Assembly: GCA_027718005.1 (NCBI GenBank)
Contig: JALLOP010000003.1
Coordinates: forward strand, 1 to 35,545
DNA length: 35,545 bases
Source: Patescibacteria group bacterium AH-259-L07
GTDB taxonomy: Bacteria > Patescibacteriota > Patescibacteriia > UBA2591 > UBA6264
Reading direction: 5' to 3'
Shown piece by piece: positions 26,375 to 34,190 of the stretch. Each line of letters opens with the position of its first letter. The first letter of the stretch is position 1. The notes under the pieces were generated by a model that saw only the letters and a program-made list of their open reading frames with translations, had not been told where the DNA came from and ran no database searches. The position numbers and the translations under genes are program-made.

Positions 26375-26487
26375 AGAATGCAGAATGAAGAATGAAGAAT
26401 TGGGGTAGAGCTCATTCATTATTCTAAATTCATCATTCATCATTGAAAATAATTCATCATTCTAAATTCATAATTCATAATTGTAAC

Positions 26488-29400
26488 ATGGCTATTGAAG
26501 TACCAACAACGGAGAAACAAACCTCACCAAAGAAGGCAAAGAAACAAAAAACCCGCCAAGATACAATTACTGCAGAGCAAGTTTTGGTTACAGAAGAGGC
26601 GTATCGTAGAGGGCTGGTGTCTATTCGCGATTTGATTGCCCCGTCTTCGCTGCAGGTTAGTCCTATGTATTTACAGCTTGGCAATCGATATTTGCGAACG
26701 ATTTTTGTAACCACATTCCCTCGATATATTTCAGTTGGCTGGTTTGCTCCCATTATTAATTTTAATGCCTCTTTAGATGTGGCAATGTTTTTCTATCCGG
26801 TTGAGGCAAAAATTGTGCTAAAGCAATTACAAAATCAAGTAGGCAATATTGAAGCACAATTGTCTGAAGAGCATGAAAAAGGCATGCCAAGAGACCCGGT
26901 AAAAGAAACTGCGTTAAAAGATATTGAACGACTACGCGATGAGTTAACAACTGGCGTTGAACATTTTTTCCAATTTTCTCTGTATGTGACCATTTATGCT
27001 AAAGATGAGAAAGAGTTAGATACCTTAACAGAGAAAATAGAAAATTTATTTGCGTCAAAGCTGGTATATACACGCCGGGCATTTTATCAAGCTGAACAAG
27101 GATTTGACTCAACCCTTCCTTTGGCAAATGACAAGATAATGGTTTCCATAAATATTAATTCATCACCTATTGCTTCAAGTTTCCCGTTCATCTCTGCTGA
27201 CCTTACTTCAGATAATGGCATTTTATATGGGATTAATCGGCATAATAATAGTTTGATTTTGTTTGATCGATTTTCCATGCCTAACGCCAATTTCACAATT
27301 TTCGCAAGTTCAGGCAGCGGTAAAAGCTTGACAAAAGACACTCCTGTTTTAGTAAAAGACAAAGGAAATATTCAGCTAATAGAGATCGGTCCTTTGGTTG
27401 AAAAAATAATTAAAAAGCGTGGAGCCGTTCAGATAGAGGATGAAATTGAAGGGGTAGTTGATCCAGGCCTTGAGGTTTATACTTTTAATAAAGAACTGAA
27501 GGGCGAATGGTCAAACGTTACAATTGCGGCGCGAAAAAAAGCGCCAAAAACGTTGTATCAATTTAAAACACAAAGCGGCAGATCAATTACCACCACCGGT
27601 GATCATAATATGTTGGTTTTACGAGAGGGGAAAGTAGTTGCTGACAAGAGTGATAATATTAAAGAAGGAGAATACGTGCCTTTGTCTCGAGAAATTTCTG
27701 GACCAAAAAATCCAACAAAAGACTTTAATCTGCTCACTCTTTTAAAGAATGCATATAACGTATATGTTGATGGTGCACAAGAATTTATACAACAACATTA
27801 TTCTGTTCTAAAGAACGCAAAAATTAATCCTAAGTTTGATAGATATCTATATAAATATCGCCAGCGCAGACGGATTCCATTAAGTTATTTTATGCAGATT
27901 TTACAGTATCTTAGTATAGAACCGGACAAAGAATTATGTCAAAAGGTAAAAGTTTGTTCTCGCAATAATAAAGGGAAAGAAAATACATATTTACCTGCCT
28001 TATTTGAGATTACGCCAGAATTTTTACGCATTTTAGGATATATTATAAGTGAGGGAACGACTGGCGATAAGTATGTTTTGATTACTAACACTAATCCAGA
28101 AGTGCAAGACGATATTAAACTATGCTTGAAGAAGTTAAATATTGCATATAATATTCGGGCAGGCGAAACATTTGCATTTATTGGAAGAGCATTTGTTGAG
28201 CTTATTAAAGCTATAGGAGCATATGGAAAATCAGGGGAAAAAAGGGTGCCGCCATTTATATTTAATCTCTCTAATGAACATATCGCCGAATTCTTAAAAG
28301 CATACTTTGAAGGAGATGGCGGCGTTGAGTCTGCTTCAATCAATGCGACTTCCAAGTCCGCTGACCTTATATCTGATCTTTCATATCTTTTAATGCGACA
28401 TGGTATTGTTTCGCGTTCTGGAGTAAAAAAGAAATGCGCTACCAACACCCTAGATAAAAAGATGAGAAGTTATTGGCATATAAGCATTACAGGACAGAGC
28501 AATTTAAAACAGTTTTTAAATAATATTAATTTTGTTTCTGTTCTTAAGAAGGAAAAGTTAAGAGCGTTGATAGGTAAGAATGAAAATACTAATGTTGATT
28601 TGGTGCCAGGAGTTCAAAATATTTTCAGGGAGGTATATGAATTATTTTCTTTTCAATTACATGGGCTGTCAGATATTAGCAACATCAAGAATGGATTTTA
28701 TAATCCCTCAAGAGATAAACTAAAGGAGCTAATCAAAAAAATTGAACAAAGAATTGAACAATTTAAAGAGTTGGAAAAAAAGTTTGAGATTTTAGAAACA
28801 TTGCCGCAATTATCTTCCATAATTGATACTGGTAAAAATAATAAAGAAATAAATACAGAGCTGTGGAGTAGTTTAGGACATAGTTGGCGATTAATGAAAA
28901 ATAAAGAAATCCGTCCACGTTCAGTAAATGTTTTTAAAGCAGTTAAAATTATTAATGGCGCATTATATTCTTTAACTGATATTAAACAAGCAGTTCATAC
29001 GGGTTTCAAACGAATGAATCTGTCCATAAAGCATTATAAGCATTCACTCAATACCTCGTTAGTTCATAAACCAGAGAGTAATATGCGATATGATATACTT
29101 TATGAAGCAGCCACTTTTGTTCAAGATAATTATCAGAGGATGCTTGAAAGGATTCCCCAAGTCGAAGAGAAATTGCAGCATCTTAAGCTGTTGGCTCATT
29201 CCGATCTATTTTGGGATCCGATTGTTGAGATTAAAAAACTTCAAAATAAAGGTAAATATGTATATGATTTAATGGTTGATAATGAGGTTTTCTTAGCTGG
29301 CCAAAATGGGATGTTTGTTCATAATTCATTTTTCGCTAAATTGGAGGTGCTGCGATCAATGATGATGGGGACTGATGTGATTATTATTGATCCGGAAAAA

Positions 29401-30375
29401 GAGTATAAGCATTTGTCTGATGCGGTAGGCGGGACATATGTAAATATCTCCTTAAGTGCAGACGCAAAATTAAACCCATTTGATTTACCGCGCGCTCAAT
29501 CAAAAGACGTAAAAACCACTGATTTGATTCGATCCGCTGTTATTACGGTAAAGGGATTGCTAAAAATTGCGATCGGGGCTCATATCGGGGAAGGAGTCAA
29601 AGGATTTACGCCGCAGGAAGATTCGTTGCTTGATCGAGCACTTTTAGAAACGTATGCGAAAAAAGATATTATTCCCGGTGCTGATTTATCTAGAGCAGAA
29701 ATGCCTACGATGAGCGATTTGCAGCAGGTTTTAGAAGGCATGGAAGGAGGTGCAGATTTAGCCCAGCGGCTTAAAAAATATACTGAAGGGACCTTTTCTG
29801 GATTTTTAAACCACCCCACGAATGTAAAAATGGATAATCAATTAGTCGCATTTTCAGTACGTGACTTAGAAGATGAACTGCGGCCATTAGCAATTTATAC
29901 TATTGTTAATTATGTGTGGAATACTGTTCGATCAGAGTTAAAAAAGAGAATTTTATTAATTGATGAGGCATGGTGGTTAATGCAAAATGAAGATTCGGCT
30001 AAATTTATCTTTGCATTGGTTAAGCGATGTAGAAAATATTATTTAGGTGTGACGACCATTACCCAAGATGTGGCTGACTTTTTAAACTCTCCCTATGGCC
30101 GCGGCGTTGTGACAAACTCTGCCATGCAATTATTGCTTAAGCAATCTACTGCTGCAATTGAGCAAGTTTCAAAAACATTTATGTTAACTGAGGGTGAGAA
30201 ATATTTGCTTTTGGAGTGCGGCGTAGGAGAAGGTATATTTTTTGCCGGACAAAAGCATGCCGCCATTAAAATTGTTGCATCATATTCTGAAGATCAGTTA
30301 ATTACGTCTGATCCGCAGCAATTGCTAGAAATTGAGCGGTCGAAGCAAGAGTTTGCCGAAAGCCAGGAGGAATAA
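26488..30375 (+). CDS. VirB4/TraC-family T4SS ATPase containing an intein
   Basis: The ORF track begins at 26443, but ATG 26488 (MAIEVPTTEK) is more plausible because 26443-26487 is repeat DNA. Walker A ASSGSGK|S...SFFAKLEVL, Walker B RILLIDEAWWLMQ, TITQDVADFLNSPYGRGVVTNSAMQLLLKQS. Confidence 0.9.
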   Translation: MAIEVPTTEKQTSPKKAKKQKTRQDTITAEQVLVTEEAYRRGLVSIRDLIAPSSLQVSPMYLQLGNRYLRTIFVTTFPRYISVGWFAPIINFNASLDVAMFFYPVEAKIVLKQLQNQVGNIEAQLSEEHEKGMPRDPVKETALKDIERLRDELTTGVEHFFQFSLYVTIYAKDEKELDTLTEKIENLFASKLVYTRRAFYQAEQGFDSTLPLANDKIMVSININSSPIASSFPFISADLTSDNGILYGINRHNNSLILFDRFSMPNANFTIFASSGSGKSLTKDTPVLVKDKGNIQLIEIGPLVEKIIKKRGAVQIEDEIEGVVDPGLEVYTFNKELKGEWSNVTIAARKKAPKTLYQFKTQSGRSITTTGDHNMLVLREGKVVADKSDNIKEGEYVPLSREISGPKNPTKDFNLLTLLKNAYNVYVDGAQEFIQQHYSVLKNAKINPKFDRYLYKYRQRRRIPLSYFMQILQYLSIEPDKELCQKVKVCSRNNKGKENTYLPALFEITPEFLRILGYIISEGTTGDKYVLITNTNPEVQDDIKLCLKKLNIAYNIRAGETFAFIGRAFVELIKAIGAYGKSGEKRVPPFIFNLSNEHIAEFLKAYFEGDGGVESASINATSKSADLISDLSYLLMRHGIVSRSGVKKKCATNTLDKKMRSYWHISITGQSNLKQFLNNINFVSVLKKEKLRALIGKNENTNVDLVPGVQNIFREVYELFSFQLHGLSDISNIKNGFYNPSRDKLKELIKKIEQRIEQFKELEKKFEILETLPQLSSIIDTGKNNKEINTELWSSLGHSWRLMKNKEIRPRSVNVFKAVKIINGALYSLTDIKQAVHTGFKRMNLSIKHYKHSLNTSLVHKPESNMRYDILYEAATFVQDNYQRMLERIPQVEEKLQHLKLLAHSDLFWDPIVEIKKLQNKGKYVYDLMVDNEVFLAGQNGMFVHNSFFAKLEVLRSMMMGTDVIIIDPEKEYKHLSDAVGGTYVNISLSADAKLNPFDLPRAQSKDVKTTDLIRSAVITVKGLLKIAIGAHIGEGVKGFTPQEDSLLDRALLETYAKKDIIPGADLSRAEMPTMSDLQQVLEGMEGGADLAQRLKKYTEGTFSGFLNHPTNVKMDNQLVAFSVRDLEDELRPLAIYTIVNYVWNTVRSELKKRILLIDEAWWLMQNEDSAKFIFALVKRCRKYYLGVTTITQDVADFLNSPYGRGVVTNSAMQLLLKQSTAAIEQVSKTFMLTEGEKYLLLECGVGEGIFFAGQKHAAIKIVASYSEDQLITSDPQQLLEIERSKQEFAESQEE
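27325..29325 (+). mobile_element. Intein with LAGLIDADG homing endonuclease inserted in Walker A
   Basis: Begins SLTKDTPVLV (Ser1) and ends FLAGQNGMFVHN|S. Block B TTGDHNMLVL. Endonuclease motifs LRILGYIISEG and IAEFLKAYFEGDGG. Removal restores GSGKSFFAKLEVL. 2001 nt / 667 aa. Confidence 0.92.
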
Positions 30376-30518
30376 TCCCTCACCCAGAAATTATAATGCT
30401 CAGCATTTTTGTCATGTTCTGGGGAAGGGAAATAAAATTAGAGAAATAAAAGGTTAGAACTAAGTAAATTAATAATTATGCTTCGCATTAAAAAATGCAT
30501 AATTTCTGGGTGAGGGAT
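30375..30518. repeat. 20-bp perfect inverted repeat atccctcacccagaaattat / ataatttctgggtgagggat
   Basis: Arms 30375-30394 and 30499-30518. Inner aattatgc...gcataatt pairing also possible. Right arm runs into the next start codon. Confidence 0.9.
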
Positions 30519-31080
30519 GAAAAAACAAATTTTAACTATAATCATAATTATACTAGCCGGAGTGGTGGTTTTTGCATTAGTTCAGAGCATACGAACAGGT
30601 ATAGTAAGCGAAAAAGGCCCAGTAGGATCTCAAAAAGAAGTTGAAAAACCAGAAGTGCCTAAAGAGACGGAAATGACTGAAGCGCCTGCAGAAGAGGAGG
30701 GGCAAATGCCATCAAAAACAGAATCAGAATTAAAGCTTCAAGCGCGCGCGTTTATACAGACCTATGGTACGTATTCGTCTGACAGCGGCTATGCAAACCT
30801 TGTGGGATTATTAGATTTTATGACTGATAAACTGCGGCAGGAAACACAAGCAAGAATTGACTCTGGTGTTGATAAGTCAGAAGGATTTTTTAGTATCATA
30901 GTTAAGGTGGGGTCAATTGAAACACTAAGCTTTATGTTTGACGCCAGAGCATTATTTACCGCGCAAACACAGGTTCAGGAAATGAAAAAAGGAGAGACAA
31001 AACTTTCTCAGCAAATAGTTGATGTATTGTTTATAAAAGTTGGAGATGATTGGCTGGTAGATGATATCGAATTTAAATAA
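30517..31080 (+). CDS. Single-TM protein, possibly VirB8/NTF2-like
   Basis: MKKQILTIIIIILAGVVVFALVQS TM, acidic linker, then ARAFIQTYGTYSSDSGYANLVGLLDFMTDKL...QIVDVLFIKVGDDWLVDDIEFK. Fold assignment is inference. Confidence 0.6.
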   Translation: MKKQILTIIIIILAGVVVFALVQSIRTGIVSEKGPVGSQKEVEKPEVPKETEMTEAPAEEEGQMPSKTESELKLQARAFIQTYGTYSSDSGYANLVGLLDFMTDKLRQETQARIDSGVDKSEGFFSIIVKVGSIETLSFMFDARALFTAQTQVQEMKKGETKLSQQIVDVLFIKVGDDWLVDDIEFK

Positions 31081-31089
31081 TAAATAGTA

Positions 31090-31114
31090 ATGTTTAAAGC
31101 CGGGCTTTAAACAT
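31090..31114. repeat. Palindrome atgtttaaag-ccggg-ctttaaacat
   Basis: Intergenic member of the GCCNGGC palindrome family, just upstream of the pilin gene. Confidence 0.8.
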
Positions 31115-31119
31115 ATATT

Positions 31120-32511
31120 ATGACTAAAAAGGTATTACTTTTATTAATAATAGCAGTTATTGGTTTTGCATTCGTGGCAATGCCTGTTTTGGCGTTGGGC
31201 CATAAAGAGCCGATAAAGTTTCAGCCGCAGGTGGAGATTCCTGGCTCAAAGTTTAAGCCAGGAGAAGAAATTGTCATTACCAAGGAAGGGACATCATTTG
31301 CTGAGTATCTTTCTGCATTTTTTGATTGGTCAATTCGGGCAATTGTACTTATTGGTGTGGTTATGATTATGGTTGGTGGATTTCAGTGGATGACCGCGGC
31401 AGGGAATGCGCCAAAAGTAGGACAGGCAAAAGCGCGAATTATATCTGCGTTAATCGGCATTGGTCTGGCGCTTGGCTCATATTCCATTTTAAACTTTATT
31501 TCTCCCTCTTTGACGCGGTTGGAGGGGATAAAACTGGGAGAGCCTCTAGGAAGAAAAGAGCTATTGGCGGGATTAAGTGAATCACCGTGTGGTAAATGTG
31601 GAAGTAATGAAATTTGTGTATATGAAGTAGTTGAGATAAGAGGAACAATAAGAGGTGAGTGTAAAGGTGGGCGGTTGATAACTAATGCTTTGCAGTGCGG
31701 CTTCGTGCATGAAACTGCTAATATACGGACTGTAGGGAACAAGTGCAGCATAGGCGAGCAGTGTAGTATAGAAGCTTCTAAAACAAAACTCCTTCCTACA
31801 ACCGACTATAAAGAGGCAAAGTGTTTAAAAGCAGAGACTGTGGCAGGGCAAAGTTGTACAGCAGAAAGAAAGGATGAAAATGGTGCAGTGATTGAGACTA
31901 TAGAGGGAATTTGTATAGATGCTGGCACTGAGGCAAGATATAAGGAATATAAAGAAGGGAAAGTGTCGGGCTATGTGTGTGCGCCAGGTGGATGCGGAGC
32001 AGGCTGGGATATTTGTTGTAGAAATTTGGGACTACAAGATCTTTATGATACTGTGTCTGGTTCGATATCTTACCCTGAAGCCTCTACCCCCATTGAAGAT
32101 TATCCAGATAATAGAAGGGTTAAGAAAGTTAGCCTTGAGGTAAAATCTTATTTACCAAAGTCAGAGGGAGGTGTTTATAGGTATTATGACACTGGTTCAG
32201 GGTATACTACTTATACTAAAGATAAAGATAGATATTCTCTTGATCCAAAAAACGCTATTTCAAGATCAAATATTGATGTAACTAAAGGCGTACAAGGTCT
32301 TTTACGGGTTATAATTCAGGATAAGGGACCCGATGTTGATGATACCTGTTGTATTGGAACAAAGGGGTATAGATTCAAAGATAATACTTTTACGGGAGGG
32401 GAAGCAAGATGCAAAGAAGAAGATGAGGACCTAGGATTGTTTTCCTTGTTTAAAGAAAATAATAAAAGTCAATTGTCCATTGATGTTAATGTATTAAAGT
32501 GCCTTCAATAA
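31120..32511 (+). CDS. VirB2/TrbC-like pilin domain fused to a Cys-rich C-terminal domain
   Basis: Signal peptide plus FFDWSIRAIVLIGVVMIMVGGFQWMTAAGNAPKVGQAKARIISALIGIGLALGSYSILNFISPSL (two-TM pilin-like layout), then ~330 aa with many Cys. Confidence 0.75.
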   Translation: MTKKVLLLLIIAVIGFAFVAMPVLALGHKEPIKFQPQVEIPGSKFKPGEEIVITKEGTSFAEYLSAFFDWSIRAIVLIGVVMIMVGGFQWMTAAGNAPKVGQAKARIISALIGIGLALGSYSILNFISPSLTRLEGIKLGEPLGRKELLAGLSESPCGKCGSNEICVYEVVEIRGTIRGECKGGRLITNALQCGFVHETANIRTVGNKCSIGEQCSIEASKTKLLPTTDYKEAKCLKAETVAGQSCTAERKDENGAVIETIEGICIDAGTEARYKEYKEGKVSGYVCAPGGCGAGWDICCRNLGLQDLYDTVSGSISYPEASTPIEDYPDNRRVKKVSLEVKSYLPKSEGGVYRYYDTGSGYTTYTKDKDRYSLDPKNAISRSNIDVTKGVQGLLRVIIQDKGPDVDDTCCIGTKGYRFKDNTFTGGEARCKEEDEDLGLFSLFKENNKSQLSIDVNVLKCLQ

Positions 32512-32519
32512 AAAGAAAT

Positions 32520-32540
32520 GTTTAACGCTGGGTGTTAAAC
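32520..32540. repeat. Palindrome gtttaacgctgggtgttaaac
   Basis: Intergenic family member upstream of the first HEPN-MNT leader. Confidence 0.75.
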
Positions 32541-32558
32541 GCCCTAAAAAGCTAACAT

Positions 32559-32663
32559 ATGGATAAGAAAAAGTTATTTATCCTGTTAAATAAAATCAAA
32601 GATTTTAGGCCAAAGGCCTATTTAACAGGGTGAATTAGTGATTGGTTTTATTGGAGTGGTCAT
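32559..32663 (+). pseudogene. Truncated copy of the 5' end of the 34191 gene, interrupted by a palindromic insert
   Basis: ATGGATAAGAAAAAGTTATTTATC + insert (cctgttaaata...tatttaacagg) + GTGATTGGTTTTATTGGAGTGGTCAT; 23/26 identical in the last segment to 34191+. Confidence 0.75.
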
Positions 32664-33065
32664 ATGACAAAGAATTTAAAATCTCAAGTTGAATATTGGA
32701 GAAATTCTGCACAACGCAATTGGAAAACTGCGTTAAGTTTGTTTGACTTAAAACATTATGATTCTTGTCTTTTCTTTTGTCATTTAACTTTAGAGAAAGC
32801 TTTAAAAGCATTGGTTGTCCAACAAATAAACAAGCCGGCGCCCTATATTCATGATTTAGCAAAATTATCTGAAATAGCTCAGTTGGAAACATCTGAAGAC
32901 CAGACTCAAAATTTAAGGACTATTACTGGATTTAATATGGCGGCTCGATACGACGATGTAAAACTTTCTTTTTACAAGAGATGCACAAGAGAATATACTC
33001 AAAAGTATTTAGAAATAACAAGAAAATTATACTCATGGTTAAAAAAACAATACCTCAAAAAGTAA
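32664..33065 (+). CDS. HEPN domain protein (module 1)
   Basis: FFCHLTLEKALKALVVQQINKPAPYIHDLAKL...FNMAARYDDVKLSFYKRCTREYTQKYLEI, HEPN (PF05168-like). Confidence 0.88.
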   Translation: MTKNLKSQVEYWRNSAQRNWKTALSLFDLKHYDSCLFFCHLTLEKALKALVVQQINKPAPYIHDLAKLSEIAQLETSEDQTQNLRTITGFNMAARYDDVKLSFYKRCTREYTQKYLEITRKLYSWLKKQYLKK

Positions 33066-33361
33066 AAAATGAGGTTAAGGAATATATTGATGTATTGAGG
33101 GCAGATAAATTGCCGATTACCAAAGCAATTGTATTTGGTTCATACGCGAAAGGCACCCAGCATAAGTGGAGCGATATTGACCTGTGTATTATTTCACCAA
33201 AATTTAAAAATGCATTTAATGCAATGCAATATTTATGGTCAAAACGTATTAAAGATTCAGGATTAACTATTGAGCCGGTTGGATTTAGCCCCAAAGATTT
33301 TAAAGATGATACATCTCTTACCTATGAGATAAAGCAGACAGGGGTAGAATTAAAGATTTAG
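33035..33361 (+). CDS. MNT-type nucleotidyltransferase (module 1)
   Basis: ITKAIVFGSYAKGTQHKWSDIDLCII (GSx10DxD). ORF track start 32981; ATG 33035 more plausible; overlaps the HEPN ORF. Confidence 0.9.
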   Translation: MVKKTIPQKVKNEVKEYIDVLRADKLPITKAIVFGSYAKGTQHKWSDIDLCIISPKFKNAFNAMQYLWSKRIKDSGLTIEPVGFSPKDFKDDTSLTYEIKQTGVELKI

Positions 33362-33372
33362 TTTTTATAAAA

Positions 33373-33413
33373 ATGGATAAGAAGAAATTATTATTTGTTG
33401 GAGTTGTTATATG
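33373..33413 (+). CDS. 13-aa leader ORF MDKKKLLFVGVVI*, truncated copy of the 34191 gene start
   Basis: ATGGATAAGAAGAAATTATTATTTGTTGGAGTTGTTATATGA; stop overlaps the HEPN ATG (ATGA). Confidence 0.6.
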
Positions 33414-33809
33414 ACAAAAAATTTAAAATCTCAAGTTGAATATTGGGTAAAGACATCTCAGCACGATTATAAAACAATGCTTGGCTTGTTTAGAATTAAA
33501 AGATATTCTGATTGTTTGTTCTACGGGCATATAGTTTTGGAAAAGATTCTAAAAGCATTGGTGGTTTATAAAACAAAAAAATATGCGCCCTATACCCATG
33601 ATCTTGTTTATTTAGTCAATTTGGCAGGTCTTAAATTAACAAATAGCCAGTTGAACCTTTTAGATAGGGCTAACCGTTTTAATATCAGAGCAAGATATCC
33701 GGATGCCAGACTTGAATTTTATAAAATTTGCAACAGGAAATACGCAGAGAAGTATTTAAAACAAATCAAAGTTTTATACAAATTTTTATGTCAAAAAATA
33801 AAGCTATAA
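33411..33809 (+). CDS. HEPN domain protein (module 2)
   Basis: Paralog of 32664-33065: MTKNLKSQVEYW start, FYGHIVLEKILKALVVYKTKKYAPYTHDL, FNIRARYPDARLEFYKICNRKYAEKYLK. Confidence 0.88.
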   Translation: MTKNLKSQVEYWVKTSQHDYKTMLGLFRIKRYSDCLFYGHIVLEKILKALVVYKTKKYAPYTHDLVYLVNLAGLKLTNSQLNLLDRANRFNIRARYPDARLEFYKICNRKYAEKYLKQIKVLYKFLCQKIKL

Positions 33810-34099
33810 AATCAGTTAGAAAATATATTGATACGCTTAAGCAAGAAAATTTTCCTTTGAGCGCTGTTTATATTTTCGGCTCGTATGCTAAGGGGAGAGC
33901 ACATTTTGGCAGTGACATTGACGTTGCTATAGTTTCTCCTAAATTAAGAGAAAATTGGGACGAAGTGGAAAGTTGGCTTTGGGAAAAAAGAAGAGGTATA
34001 GATGCGCTCATTGAGCCAGTTGGTTATGCGCCAGAAGATTTTACTGAAGCCGACCCTTTAGTATCCGAAATTAAGGCAACAGGCATAAGAGTATTATAG
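33788..34099 (+). CDS. MNT-type nucleotidyltransferase (module 2)
   Basis: VYIFGSYAKGRAHFGSDIDVAIVSP (GSx10DxD). ORF track start 33728; ATG 33788 more plausible. Confidence 0.9.
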   Translation: MSKNKAIKSVRKYIDTLKQENFPLSAVYIFGSYAKGRAHFGSDIDVAIVSPKLRENWDEVESWLWEKRRGIDALIEPVGYAPEDFTEADPLVSEIKATGIRVL

Positions 34100-34104
34100 A
34101 ACAA

Positions 34105-34128
34105 GTGTTTAAAGCCTGGCGTTAAACA
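34105..34128. repeat. Palindrome gtgtttaaagcctggcgttaaacat
   Basis: Intergenic family member, same relative position upstream of MDKKK as 32520-32540. Confidence 0.7.
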
Positions 34129-34190
34129 TTTATAAATGCAAAATTAATTCATCGCTCATTATTCTGAATTCATAATTCATCATTGTTTTT

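Noticed and set aside
26375-26487. CRISPR-like array
   Set aside because: Repeats are short, degenerate and lack regular spacers; no cas genes present.
26443-26487. Upstream start of the virB4 ORF (MKIIHHSKFIIHNCN)
   Set aside because: Encoded by the attcat repeat; ATG at 26488 is the more likely start.
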